Source: Anaerobiospirillum succiniciproducens DSM 6400 (GTDB taxonomy: Bacteria > Pseudomonadota > Gammaproteobacteria > Enterobacterales > Succinivibrionaceae). Taken from it: a stretch of 32,173 nt of DNA. The translations under genes and the position numbers were made by a program. Shown one piece after another: positions 8,565 to 17,319 of this stretch; the first letter of the stretch is position 1, and each line of letters begins with the position of its first letter. The DNA lies in contig NZ_AXWV01000050.1 in NCBI RefSeq assembly GCF_000482845.1, positions 1 to 32,173 of the forward strand. The letters are read 5' to 3'. Below the pieces are notes generated by a model that was given only the letters and a program-made list of their open reading frames with translations, was not told where the DNA came from and searched no databases.

Positions 8565-10421
8565 TTACTTGTGCTGCCCATAGGCCTTTTCTTCACGACG
8601 CATCTTGATGAAGTTGTAATAGCCTGAAATCTTACGACGGAAAGTCAGCATGCTATTGCGAGGGAAGATGCCAATACGACGAATTTGGAAGAGATCAGAA
8701 TCTACATTGATCTCGCCTGAGTCAGTAGATACGGCAAAAGTAAAGCCGGCTTGTCGTACTTCATATTTCACTTCATCGTTAAGATCGCCATATGGATAGG
8801 CAAAAGTAATAAACTGCTGTCCATAGGTTTGCTCAAGTTTTTGCTTGCATTGGACAATCTGCTCACGAGCCTCTTCAATAGGCAAACTTGATAAGTAAGG
8901 ATGAGTCTTAGTATGCGCACCAAACTCAACACCGTAGGCTGCCATCTCTTTAACCTGCTCTTCACTCATAAGATCAAAGCGTTTTTCTGGATTATGAGGA
9001 TTATTAACATCCCACTCATTGTACTTGGACTCTGATAGCAAGAAGATCACAGCTTTGGCCCCAAACTCTTTTAAGATTGGGAACATCACACGATAGTTAT
9101 CCTCATAGCCGTCATCAAAAGTTAAGACGACAAACTTATTGCCCTTATCAAAGCGCTTAGTAAGTAAATGATCCTCTGCAAGCTCCTTAAAAGTAACGGT
9201 ACGATAGCCATTATCTTTAAGCAATTGCATGTGCTTTTTAAACAGCTCTTTGGTTACATAAGTACCATGCACACCGACTTCATCAGGACTATCTACCACA
9301 CGGTGATACATGATAATTGGCATTTCATAGCGTTTGTACTCGACATAAGTGCGGCTATAGAGCTGTTCTACAGTGTTAACAATACGCTCCATATCGAACT
9401 CATGTTTAATGATGTCTTTAAGATCTGCAAGTTCATCGCTTGTAAGCTTTACTGCAGCTTCAACATCATCTTTAAGCGTTGAAAAGTCCAAATGGGTCTC
9501 ATTAATTGAGTTGATATCGCCAAAGTTTGAGCTCAGCACTGCGCCAATATTTGCTTTAGTGACCAGACCTTCATAGATAGCCTCGCCAACTGCAATCAGA
9601 GGGCGTCCTGTAAGCATAGCCTCGATACCAACGCGACCTGCGCCGATAATTACATCAGCTTTCTTCATGAGCTCAGGAACATCAGTACGATAACCAAGGA
9701 AATGGACGTTTTCTAGATTCTCAAACTTATTAAAGCGCTCAGGGATAAACTTACTACCAATGATCTGAACTTGAATGTGCTTATGCTCGCTTAACTTGCT
9801 AAGCACCTCATAAGCGACATCACCCTTAGGCCCAGATAAGCGCCCCACTAGAGCAACTAAGATCTCGTGCTTATCATCTTGATTGTTGCTCTTAAGAGCA
9901 TTATCACCCTCGTGCTTGCTTGTACTCTTAGGAGTAAAATTAAATGCAGTCGCATCCACAGGATTTCTTAGCAGAATGGTATTTTTTTGAGCATAGCCCA
10001 GATCATTGCAGATCTGAGTACGAATGTTTTCGCATACGCAAATACTCTTAACACCAAAACTTTTGTTGATCTTGCGGCTTAGGTGAACTGGCTGTCGACC
10101 ATGTGTGGTGGTAATGAGCGGGATACGGCAGAGCTTGCAAGCAATTGCACAGCTCCATGCCGAAGCGCGTGAATGAGCATGCACTACTTGAATGTCATGC
10201 TCCTTAATGATCCTGCACAATGTGCGCACATGACTAAAGCGATCAGCAAGGGAGCGCTCATTGAAGGCTAGTGGTATAAACAGAGCGTCGCTTTTGACAG
10301 TTAGTGTGTCAGAAACGATTACGACTTTATGACCACGTTTCATCAACTGCTCAGTTAATGTTGCTGCATACACCTCAGCACCAGTAATCTCTCGCTGAGA
10401 AAGGGCCATAAGAATATTCAT
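8565..10421 (-). CDS. Two-domain protein: family 4 glycosyltransferase fused to a NodB-type polysaccharide deacetylase
   Basis: The protein has 618 residues from the ATG at 10421. Residues about 1-360 form a GT4 (GT-B fold) enzyme: the opening ALSQREITGAEVYAATL with the G-E-V loop, VVHAHSR, TTTHGR, LVGRLSGPKGD, and the donor-binding AGRVGIEAMLTGRPLIAV near 262-278. Residues about 370-618 form a carbohydrate esterase 4 domain: MPIIMYHRVV, catalytic and metal Asp in TFDDG (434-438), the metal-binding HTKTH (503-507) and FAYPYG (540-545). The fusion could add a sugar and remove an acetyl group in the same surface polysaccharide or lipid pathway. GT4 enzymes act in the cytoplasm and no signal peptide or membrane anchor is seen, so the deacetylase half is presumably cytoplasmic too, unlike secreted chitin or peptidoglycan deacetylases. 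A GTG two codons earlier (10427) is possible, but AAGG is better spaced from the ATG. It may be co-transcribed with the exporter gene upstream (103-bp gap). Confidence 0.88.
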   Translation of the reverse strand: MNILMALSQREITGAEVYAATLTEQLMKRGHKVVIVSDTLTVKSDALFIPLAFNERSLADRFSHVRTLCRIIKEHDIQVVHAHSRASAWSCAIACKLCRIPLITTTHGRQPVHLSRKINKSFGVKSICVCENIRTQICNDLGYAQKNTILLRNPVDATAFNFTPKSTSKHEGDNALKSNNQDDKHEILVALVGRLSGPKGDVAYEVLSKLSEHKHIQVQIIGSKFIPERFNKFENLENVHFLGYRTDVPELMKKADVIIGAGRVGIEAMLTGRPLIAVGEAIYEGLVTKANIGAVLSSNFGDINSINETHLDFSTLKDDVEAAVKLTSDELADLKDIIKHEFDMERIVNTVEQLYSRTYVEYKRYEMPIIMYHRVVDSPDEVGVHGTYVTKELFKKHMQLLKDNGYRTVTFKELAEDHLLTKRFDKGNKFVVLTFDDGYEDNYRVMFPILKEFGAKAVIFLLSESKYNEWDVNNPHNPEKRFDLMSEEQVKEMAAYGVEFGAHTKTHPYLSSLPIEEAREQIVQCKQKLEQTYGQQFITFAYPYGDLNDEVKYEVRQAGFTFAVSTDSGEINVDSDLFQIRRIGIFPRNSMLTFRRKISGYYNFIKMRREEKAYGQHK

Positions 10422-10524
10422 AAGCACTAAACCTTTTTCTTGACTCGTATAGTGAATTTTAGCACATGCTATCCGTTGTCACTTTTGGCAAGTTACATCA
10501 ATATATAAGATCATACCAATACAG

Positions 10525-11910
10525 CTAGTGAGCAACTTCGTGAGCCTGTCCATCATGAAAACGCTGCGCTAGAGCAAAGCACAAAATAGCTATAAGCGAA
10601 CAGACTGACATAGTTGCCATAATCGGCACCATAGATTGCTCTCCCATTAAGCCCACTAAAGGAGAGGTAATCGCACCAAAAATGAAAGTAAGAACGCCAA
10701 AGATACCCGAGGCAGATCCTGCGCCTCCTTTACGAGTCCCCATAACAATGCCAAAGCCTGCTGTCTGTGCTGCGCCCATCATCGAGACAAATAAGCCTAA
10801 AATCAAAGCTACTATGTATAAATTATCTAGCTGCAAGCTCACCACTGCAATAAATACAATGCACAAAAGAATCTGCATACTTATGGCACCGTACACAATG
10901 GTCTTTTCTTTTAAGTATTTGGTAAGAAAACCTGCAATATTGGCAGCTACACCAATGGAGAATGCGTTAATTGCAAACACAATGGAGTAGCCAAAAGGAC
11001 TAAGACCATAGATTGATTGAAAAATAAAAGGTGAAGAAGCTAAGTAGCCAAAGAATGCGCCCATCACAAACGATAAGGCTAAGCTCAACAGTACGAAGCG
11101 TACATTAGTTAGCTCGCTGAGCATGCCCTTGATAGATCCTAAAAGATTTGCAGAACGATTTTGCACAGGATGAGTCTCTTTGAGGACTGTCACCGTGCAA
11201 AAGAGTAACACCGCCCCCCACAAGGCCAAAAACACAAACAATACTGGCCATGCCCACACTGAAACAATAGCAGAGCCCATAATTGGACCTAATATCGGTG
11301 CCACACCGTTAACTGTCATCAATAGTGACATAAACTTAGTTAGACGTGGGCCTGTGTACATATCACAAGCAATAGTACGCGATAAAACGATACCACTAGC
11401 ACCTGATATGCCCTGAAAGAACCTTGCTACAATCAACTGATTGATACTTGGAGCATAGGCACACCATAAAGAGGACAAAACAAACATCACCAAGCAAATG
11501 TACAGCGGTCTTTTGCGACCATAGGCATCAGAAAGTGGCCCAATAATCAGCTGACCGATGGCAAGTCCGAAAAATGATGCTGTTAATGTCAGCTGCATAG
11601 TGGATGGGTCTGTCATCAGCTCTTGTGTGATGGTAGGAATTGCAGGTAAGTACAAGTCTGTGCATATTGGTCCAAAGGCACTAAGCATGCCTAAGACGAT
11701 GATGATTGACCAGCTGAGCTTATCAACATTGCTAATGGGTGTATCTACCTCATTACTTGCTATGGCTTGAGGGCCGTTAGCTTTATTCTCTGAGCAGCAT
11801 TCAGATACGCTGCTACCTGCACTCACATCTGCATGACTCTGACTTTTCACACTGCCTTGAAATGAACTTGCTCTCTCATCTGAATATGCCTTGTTCTTGT
11901 TTTCTTCCAT
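10525..11910 (-). CDS. Bcr/CflA-type major facilitator exporter
   Basis: The protein has 461 residues from the ATG at 11910 (the frame also allows a TTG at 11925). A hydrophilic N-terminal tail of about 60 residues, rich in Ser, Glu and Lys, precedes 12 predicted membrane helices. Family signatures are FGPICTDLYLPAIPTI in the first helix, GQLIIGPLSDAYGRKRPL in the loop between helices 2 and 3, ARFFQGISGASG, and VAPILGPIMGSAIV in the fifth helix (antiporter motif). Family members use the proton gradient to export drugs such as bicyclomycin, chloramphenicol or sulfonamides, or dipeptides and amino acids. Bicyclomycin targets Rho, whose gene lies about 7 kb away, but nothing here shows the substrate. 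The long charged tail is unusual for this family. The ribosome site is weak for both starts. Confidence 0.88.
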   Translation of the reverse strand: MEENKNKAYSDERASSFQGSVKSQSHADVSAGSSVSECCSENKANGPQAIASNEVDTPISNVDKLSWSIIIVLGMLSAFGPICTDLYLPAIPTITQELMTDPSTMQLTLTASFFGLAIGQLIIGPLSDAYGRKRPLYICLVMFVLSSLWCAYAPSINQLIVARFFQGISGASGIVLSRTIACDMYTGPRLTKFMSLLMTVNGVAPILGPIMGSAIVSVWAWPVLFVFLALWGAVLLFCTVTVLKETHPVQNRSANLLGSIKGMLSELTNVRFVLLSLALSFVMGAFFGYLASSPFIFQSIYGLSPFGYSIVFAINAFSIGVAANIAGFLTKYLKEKTIVYGAISMQILLCIVFIAVVSLQLDNLYIVALILGLFVSMMGAAQTAGFGIVMGTRKGGAGSASGIFGVLTFIFGAITSPLVGLMGEQSMVPIMATMSVCSLIAILCFALAQRFHDGQAHEVAH

Positions 11911-11925
11911 AATCTTGCTACTCAA

Positions 11926-12708
11926 CAGTCACTATGCTTTTGCCAAAAGAAATTACTCATCTTTTGATCTACTTGTATATGTAAAAGCCTCTTTGAGCAA
12001 AGAAAATCACACTACCAGCTCACACTCAACGAGCTAAGTGCACAGCTATATGCAAGCAACTAAAGAGATCATTAATGAATGCCGCGATACATAGGCAAGA
12101 TGGACTATGAACAATAAGAGGCGATCAGAGTTAATATCTGTAAGCTTCTGTCCACTTGCTTTGACAACCATAGAGCTGCATTTAACAATGTTATTTAAGC
12201 CAAAGAAGACAGCCCCCAAAGATTCTCGAACTCTGTGCAATTTGATGACCGAAGCCATTGGTGGGGATCTAAAAAGGAACCTCATTATATCTAAATAGCT
12301 ACAGATCCATAATAGATGCGAGCATTCGGAGCAAAACGCTCACAGATCGTGCATCCATGCTTCCTCAAGCATTTGTAAGTGCGTCTGCATCATCACTAAC
12401 TTAAAGTGCTGTCATGAAGGTATGTGACTGCACATACAACTAGTCAAAAGCAAAGTGCAAATTGCAGTTCTGTAAAGAAACGCATTGATAAAAAGGCCCA
12501 ATCTAGGAGCATAGCAGGCATTTGGTCATTCACAAGATAGACAAGATGCTGCCTAATCCCTTAAGCTGTTCAATAGAGTCTTAATACTAAACAATAATCA
12601 TCTACATACGAATGTTGTAGGTATAGAGGTACAACTTTTGGTCAGCAACTGTTAGTTGATCATTTAGTGGATTTTGCAGATCTACGATACTGTATCTGAG
12701 GATTATTT
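11926..12708. other. Non-coding stretch of about 780 bp between divergent genes
   Basis: No gene is convincing. An open frame of 63 codons at 12107-12298 has no ribosome site and no recognisable motif. Small perfect hairpins are present: ATGCTT 12357-12362 with AAGCAT 12367-12372, TATGTG 12421-12426 with CACATA 12431-12436, and CAACT 12646-12650 with AGTTG 12654-12658. It must hold the promoters of the exporter (leftward) and of the 12709 gene (rightward), but I see no clear boxes for either. Confidence 0.4.
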
Positions 12709-13869
12709 ATGAGTGAACCGCTCAGACGTGTCGCAACTACTGACAATTATGTAAACCCACAAGCTAACATCAAAGCTTGGCGCATTGCCTTTAAGGTAAC
12801 TGATGCTACCTATAACTTCTCCTCATATGATCAGCTAGATCTGGGTGGAGCTGATTATGACTTTTTAGAAGATGAAGTCTTAGCTGGCAACACCTTCTAT
12901 GACCTGTGCCGTATCAAGGGCAACTATAAGCCTTATCACAAAGACTTTATACAGACCTATTTCTGCTCGCTTTTTAAGAACACCCCATTCCCATGCAACA
13001 TCTTCGTCTTTATCGAAGAGATCATCATGAACAATGGCAACATGGTTAATGAGCCGCATGAGTTACGCATGAGTGCAGACAAGTCCTCACGTAAAAAGAA
13101 GAAAGGATCGTCAGACAATAGCGATGTAGTAGCCCCAGACTACGAAATCTTCTATATGGACTCAGCGAACCTGAACATTGATGCTGGTTCTACTAATGAC
13201 TTGTTCTTAAGCATGGTCTCACGCTTTATGCGTGGCTCTCCAGTACAACGAGGCAATAATCTTTTCTATCACAATGCCTTTAGTGTCTTTACCGACGGTC
13301 GTGGTATGGAGTTCTTACGCTATAAAGGATTTGTCGGTATTGTGCCTAACCTTCCAGGAGCTGCCACCTTAGTGCCATTAGTCGTGTTAACCTCACGAGC
13401 ACTTGGCTATAAGCACTCTTTAAGACGTATGAATAAGATCATGGCTGCAAACCTCGGCAAGAAGTTTAGAAATAGCCACAAGCTGATGCGTAACGGTAAG
13501 CGTCACATTAAAGATCTCTCGTTCTTACTCTACTCAGTAGAGTATTTCCTGACGCAAAGCTATATGCTGCCAGGCATTAATTACAAAAATCGCACCGCCC
13601 AGGATCTCTTGTCTCACATCCTAGTGAATATGGATGTGCCTCGCGACTATAGTGCAGTTAAAGAACAAATTGAGCCAGTCAATCAACTCATAAGACAATT
13701 GAGTACTTATGAAATGATTAAGGCTCAAGCCTCTATTCGTTTTGCTGTGATTGCATTGGGTTTTATCATGATGTTCATGGTTATTGCCGTAAGTGCCATC
13801 TTAGGTGTAGAGCCAATCCTACGTCTGCTTGTAAACTTAGGCATTCTTAACCCGAACATGCTCCACTAA
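12709..13869 (+). CDS. Unknown protein with a single C-terminal membrane anchor
   Basis: I do not recognise the family. The 386-residue product has no signal peptide. It has a largely hydrophilic body with a short basic stretch (about 126-135, SRKKKKGS) and one strong hydrophobic segment at about 345-365 (FAVIALGFIMMFMVIAV). A second amphipathic stretch (EPILRLLVNLGIL) lies before the C-terminus. The topology suggests a cytoplasmic domain held at the inner membrane by its C-terminal end. GAGG lies 7 bases before the ATG. Codon use resembles the neighbouring housekeeping genes, with no sign of recent transfer. It stands alone, followed by 900 bp without genes. The body could be an enzymatic or scaffold domain, but no catalytic motif is apparent to me. 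Confidence 0.8.
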   Translation: MSEPLRRVATTDNYVNPQANIKAWRIAFKVTDATYNFSSYDQLDLGGADYDFLEDEVLAGNTFYDLCRIKGNYKPYHKDFIQTYFCSLFKNTPFPCNIFVFIEEIIMNNGNMVNEPHELRMSADKSSRKKKKGSSDNSDVVAPDYEIFYMDSANLNIDAGSTNDLFLSMVSRFMRGSPVQRGNNLFYHNAFSVFTDGRGMEFLRYKGFVGIVPNLPGAATLVPLVVLTSRALGYKHSLRRMNKIMAANLGKKFRNSHKLMRNGKRHIKDLSFLLYSVEYFLTQSYMLPGINYKNRTAQDLLSHILVNMDVPRDYSAVKEQIEPVNQLIRQLSTYEMIKAQASIRFAVIALGFIMMFMVIAVSAILGVEPILRLLVNLGILNPNMLH

Positions 13870-14253
13870 TATTCTTTAGATAGAGAATAACAATCCTCAT
13901 CACGCCATCAAGCTAGCACTGAGCTACCAATGTGCTAGCCATGCGACACCATCACATTAAATCAATAATAACTGCTAGATCATAAGTCACAGTTAATTAC
14001 TGTTATTTATCTTACGCACACTCGTCTTTGAAATGGCCTAAATAACAGTATCCACAGGCTAAGCCTTGCTTAAAAGATCACAGCCATTAGACCCAAACGC
14101 AATGTAAAAGCACTTAGATCACAAGGCGCATGCGGATCACTGCAGGATCGCAACTAGCAAATCGCTCGATCTTGCATGTTATAGTGATAATATTTCTCAT
14201 CTTTGCAGAGCGCTGCAAAATTTGCAAAGCGGCTATTCATCAGCTTATTTAGG
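13870..14253. other. Non-coding stretch with three perfect inverted repeats
   Basis: GCTAGCAC 13912-13919 pairs with GTGCTAGC 13932-13939. TACTGTTATTTA 13998-14009 pairs with TAAATAACAGTA 14039-14050 (12 bp, 29-nt loop). TTTGCAG 14202-14208 pairs with CTGCAAA 14213-14219. None is followed by a T-tract, so none looks like a standard terminator. No gene is visible. Confidence 0.55.
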
Positions 14254-14261
14254 CTATTTTG

Positions 14262-14405
14262 TATGGCGAAACGGCGGAGATGCTTTAGATCACATTTTCA
14301 TTGATAGACCAATAACGCATATAATGCGCATATGGATTGATACTAGTCATACATGCATGGCTAACTTAAATTTGTGATCTAAAGCATCTCCGCCGTTTCG
14401 CCATA
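14262..14405. mobile_element. 144-bp MITE-like element with 33-bp perfect terminal inverted repeats
   Basis: The left terminal repeat (14262-14294, starting TATGGCGAAACGGCGG) and the right one (14373-14405) are perfect inverted copies of 33 bp. CTATTTTG occurs immediately outside both ends (14254-14261 and 14406-14413), an 8-bp direct repeat that reads as a target-site duplication. The 78-bp centre encodes nothing. This is the structure of a non-autonomous transposable element mobilised by a transposase elsewhere in the genome. An 8-bp duplication occurs in IS1595, IS66 and other families, so the parent family is not determined. As RNA it would fold into a very long hairpin. Confidence 0.85.
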
Positions 14406-14503
14406 CTATTTTGTGCGTTTTGCATACGAATAATGAGTAAAAACTATAGATTTTTTTGAACGATAGTTTTAGAATATAGCGCTTGTGCACCTGCATGTAT
14501 TTG

Positions 14504-14532
14504 TTGATTTTATGACATCAATCACATAGAAT
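14504..14532 (+). promoter_or_regulatory. Candidate promoter of the alpha operon
   Basis: TTGATT (14504-14509) and TAGAAT (14527-14532) are 17 bases apart. Initiation near 14539 would give a leader of about 240 nt containing the S4-type regulatory structure. A promoter is needed here because no ribosomal genes lie upstream. Confidence 0.45.
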
Positions 14533-14710
14533 ACGCAGATCACAGCCCGCCTAGTTTTGCACATCACTTTTGCTTAGCATTAGTGCTCTGATGCAAAGTA
14601 TCCGTACCTCGTGTTAAAGCTCAATAAAACAGGATTACCTGCCTATAAGCTTGTTTGTAGCATGTTGTACGATTTCGGCTGAAGAATTATTTTGCCAAAG
14701 TGCACTATTA

Positions 14711-14790
14711 GAGGTTGTCGCGTATCCTCACGGGCTTTGCGACAGCTAGTTTTAAACAGACCTTTTTCAGGAGATCAATAGTGGCCCGTA
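14711..14790 (+). promoter_or_regulatory. Alpha-operon leader, probable ribosomal protein S4 binding pseudoknot
   Basis: TGTCGC (14716-14721) pairs with GCGACA (14739-14744). The enclosed GTATCCT-CACGGGCTTT closely resembles the E. coli alpha-operon leader element GTATCCTG-AAAACGGGCTTT. In both, the element lies shortly before the rpsM ribosome site and GTG start (AGGAG 14769-14773, GTG 14781). In E. coli S4 binds this nested pseudoknot and blocks translation of rpsM and the genes coupled to it. Conservation of the loop suggests the same feedback here. Confidence 0.65.
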
Positions 14791-15137
14791 TCGCTGGCAT
14801 CAATGTGCCTGATCACAAGATCGCCGTGATTGCACTGCAGTCTATCTACGGCATCGGCCCAACCCGCGCACGTGACATTTGCGCTGCTGTGGGTGTTGCT
14901 GAGTTAACTAAGTTCAAGGAACTCGACGAAGCTACTTTAGACAAGATTCGTGCTGAAGTTGGCAAGTACACCGTCGAGGGTGACTTACGCCGTGAAATTT
15001 CCATGAACATCAAGCGCCTTATGGATCTTGGTTCTTACCGTGGTCTGCGCCACCGTCGTGGCCTGCCAGTACACGGTCAGCGCACCAAGACTAATGCACG
15101 TACTCGCAAGGGTCCGCGCAAGAGCATTAAGAAGTAA
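14781..15137 (+). CDS. rpsM: 30S ribosomal protein S13
   Basis: The product has 118 residues, the same length as E. coli S13. It reads [13 protein letters not shown] at the start, has [35 protein letters not shown] central motifs, and ends [16 protein letters not shown]13 sits in the head of the small subunit and contacts S19, 5S/23S bridges and the P-site tRNA. The start is GTG at 14781, with AGGAG eight bases before it, as in E. coli. The frame is open further upstream, but those codons are the leader RNA. It is the first gene of the alpha operon and overlaps the presumed S4 regulatory element. Confidence 0.98.
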   Translation: MARIAGINVPDHKIAVIALQSIYGIGPTRARDICAAVGVAELTKFKELDEATLDKIRAEVGKYTVEGDLRREISMNIKRLMDLGSYRGLRHRRGLPVHGQRTKTNARTRKGPRKSIKK

Positions 15138-15148
15138 GGAGGCTCATG

Positions 15149-15601
15149 ATGGCTGAAGAAATCCAACAGACTGCTGCTGCTCCAGCAACTACTACTGCTG
15201 CCCCAGCTGCCAAAACCTCTGCTCCACGTGTTCGCGTAAAGCGCGGCAAGAAGCAGATTGCTGACGGTGTAGCTCACATCCACGCCTCTTTCAATAACAC
15301 CATCGTTACCATCTCTGATCGTCAGGGCAACACCCTTTCATGGGCTACCGCTGGTGGTTCAGGTTTCCGTGGTTCACGTAAGTCCACTCCATACGCTGCT
15401 CAGGTTGCTGCAGAGCGTGCTGGTGAGGCTGCCAAGGAATACGGTGTTAAGAACCTCGAAGTTTTAGTGAAGGGTCCAGGTCCGGGCCGCGAGTCCTCCA
15501 TTCGCGCCTTAAACGCCATTGGCTACAAGATCACTAACATCACTGATGTTACCCCGATCCCTCACAACGGTTGCCGCCCGCCAAAGAAGCGTCGCGTCTA
15601 A
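15149..15601 (+). CDS. rpsK: 30S ribosomal protein S11 with an Ala/Thr/Pro-rich N-terminal extension
   Basis: The core from [17 protein letters not shown] to the C-terminal CRPPKKRRV matches bacterial S11, which lies on the platform of the small subunit near the mRNA exit. The protein has 150 residues, against 129 in E. coli. The extra part is an N-terminal tail, [16 protein letters not shown] followed by APAAKTSAP, which should be disordered. AGGAGG (15137-15142) is 6 bases from the ATG at 15149 and only 3 from the ATG at 15146, so I choose 15149. The ribosome site overlaps the rpsM stop codon, so the two genes are likely translationally coupled. Confidence 0.97.
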   Translation: MAEEIQQTAAAPATTTAAPAAKTSAPRVRVKRGKKQIADGVAHIHASFNNTIVTISDRQGNTLSWATAGGSGFRGSRKSTPYAAQVAAERAGEAAKEYGVKNLEVLVKGPGPGRESSIRALNAIGYKITNITDVTPIPHNGCRPPKKRRV

Positions 15602-15632
15602 TCCGGGTTCTAGTTTTATTGGAGAGAAATAA

Positions 15633-16256
15633 ATGGCAAAGCATACCGGACCAGCTTTGAAGTTAAGCCGTCGCGAGGGCGTTGATTTATTCTTAAAGTC
15701 TGGCGTACGTGCTATTGACACCAAGTGCAAGCTGGACACCGCTCCTGGTCAGCACGGTGCTAACAAAGCTCGTTTATCTGACTACGGCTCACAGTTACGT
15801 GAGAAGCAGAAGGTTCGTCGTATTTACGGCGTTTTAGAGCGTCAGTTCCACAACTACTACAAGAAGGCTTCTAACATGCCAGGTAACACTGGTGAGAACC
15901 TGTTACAGCTTCTCGAAGGCCGTCTTGATAACGTAGTTTATCGCATGGGCTTCGGCTCAACCCGTATGGAATCACGTCAGCTCGTTAGCCACAAGGCTAT
16001 CACTGTAAACGGCCGCGTGATTAACATCCCTTCCTATCAGGTTCAGCCATCTGATGAGGTTGCAGTACGTGAGAAGGCTAAGAAGCAGATCCGTATTAAG
16101 ACCGCTATCGACCTGGCTGGTCAGCGTGGCACTAAGCCAACTTGGATTGACGTAGACCACAGCGCCATGAAGGGTACTTACAAGAACAAGCCAGAGCGTT
16201 CAGAGCTTCCTTCCGACATTAAGGAACAGCTCATCGTCGAATTCTACTCTAAGTAG
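15633..16256 (+). CDS. rpsD: 30S ribosomal protein S4
   Basis: The product has 207 residues (E. coli 206). It has the N-terminal arm without the zinc-binding cysteine cluster ([15 protein letters not shown]), APGQHG, the S4 RNA-binding domain beginning [14 protein letters not shown] and ending INGRV/VQPSDEV-type motifs, and IVEFYSK at the end. S4 nucleates 16S rRNA folding and is the translational repressor of the alpha operon in E. coli. GGAGAG precedes the ATG by 8 bases. The gene lies 31 bp after rpsK. Confidence 0.98.
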   Translation: MAKHTGPALKLSRREGVDLFLKSGVRAIDTKCKLDTAPGQHGANKARLSDYGSQLREKQKVRRIYGVLERQFHNYYKKASNMPGNTGENLLQLLEGRLDNVVYRMGFGSTRMESRQLVSHKAITVNGRVINIPSYQVQPSDEVAVREKAKKQIRIKTAIDLAGQRGTKPTWIDVDHSAMKGTYKNKPERSELPSDIKEQLIVEFYSK

Positions 16257-16300
16257 TAGGCAATGAGCCTGCACTCCTTTTAACTTACGGGGTATTAATA

Positions 16301-17293
16301 GTGTCAGTTTGTGAATTACTCCAGCCAAAGCCTGTCGGTTTTACTGAACTTGGCCCGCATCGTGTTCGCATCACTCTCGAGCCTCTTGAGCGCGGCTTTG
16401 GCAACACCATTGGTGTCGCTCTTAGCGATGTGCTCTTAAAGTCTCTGTCAGGTTATGCTATCGACGCTTTCAAGCTTGATGGTGTAGATAGCCTGAACAG
16501 TGTTAAAGAAGACATGATCGAGTCTCCTGTTGAGTTAGTAATGAACCTCAAGAAGGTTGCCATTACTTCAAATCATCAGGTGCAAGGTCCAGTTTGGTTC
16601 AGTTTAAACAAATATGGCGATGGTGTAGTTCTCGCTGGCGATATTCAGTGTCCTGAGGGCATGACTATCGTTAACCCTGAGGCACACATTTGTACTCTTA
16701 AGGGTGCCAAGGCATCATTGTCGATGAATCTCCGTGTCGTATACGGAAGTGGTTATGTAGTGGCCAATTCACCTCTGCATCTTCCTTCAAAGGATGAGAA
16801 TGAGATCTTAATTGACGCTTCATTCTGCCCAGTTTCAAGATATGTCTACGAAGTTGAGTCCGCTCGTGTTGAACAGCGTACCGACTTAGACCGTCTGGTT
16901 ATCGAAATCGAAACCAACGGTACTATTAGCCCGGACGAGGCTTTAATGTCTGCTGCAGACATGCTCTGCCAGAACATGTCAAACCTCGTTGATAAAGAGG
17001 ATATCCCTGAGCGTGCTGCTGCACCTTCAGCTCCTCCTTTACCGGATCCAGTGCTCCTGCAGCCTGTAGAAGATCTTGAACTGACCGTACGTTCTGCCAA
17101 CTGCTTAAAGGCAGAGGAGATTTTCTTCATCGGCGATTTAGTCCAACGCACTGAGGTTGAGCTCTTAAAGACTCCAAACTTAGGTAAGAAGTCTTTAACT
17201 GAGATCAAGGACGTGTTAGCTACACGCGGCCTGTCACTGGGCATGCGTATCCCTAACTGGCCACCTCAGACAATGCAGCGTTCGAGTAAGTAA
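16301..17293 (+). CDS. rpoA: RNA polymerase alpha subunit, operon copy (alpha-1, divergent assembly domain)
   Basis: The product has 330 residues starting at GTG 16301, in the usual place between rpsD and rplQ. The N-terminal domain keeps [14 protein letters not shown] and the beta'-facing [17 protein letters not shown] segment. It replaces the essential R44-R45 pair of E. coli (ALRRILLSS) by S42-D43 (ALSDVLLKS), and the beta-facing loop HEYSTKEGVQED by [18 protein letters not shown] becomes GSGYV. A Pro/Ala-rich linker (about 235-252) leads to a nearly canonical C-terminal domain with LTVRSANC and LGKKSLTE (DNA and activator contacts, R265/N268/K298/S299 equivalents). In E. coli R45 is needed to bind beta, so this copy probably cannot make the beta-contacting alpha by itself. 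I infer that it fills the beta'-side position in a heterodimer with the 18210-19193 product. Confidence 0.95.
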   Translation: MSVCELLQPKPVGFTELGPHRVRITLEPLERGFGNTIGVALSDVLLKSLSGYAIDAFKLDGVDSLNSVKEDMIESPVELVMNLKKVAITSNHQVQGPVWFSLNKYGDGVVLAGDIQCPEGMTIVNPEAHICTLKGAKASLSMNLRVVYGSGYVVANSPLHLPSKDENEILIDASFCPVSRYVYEVESARVEQRTDLDRLVIEIETNGTISPDEALMSAADMLCQNMSNLVDKEDIPERAAAPSAPPLPDPVLLQPVEDLELTVRSANCLKAEEIFFIGDLVQRTEVELLKTPNLGKKSLTEIKDVLATRGLSLGMRIPNWPPQTMQRSSK

Positions 17294-17319
17294 ATAAAAC
17301 CACTTAGGAAGTAATTACA

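Noticed and set aside
12107..12298. Open frame of 63 codons (plus strand) and 79-codon frame opposite it
   Set aside because: Neither has a ribosome site or recognisable motif; the two overlap in a gap with no other coding signal.
14281..14384. CRP-like sites (GATCACA and TGTGATC) at the inner ends of the long inverted repeat
   Set aside because: Each is only a half site 80 bases from the other, and both are parts of the transposon-like terminal repeats.
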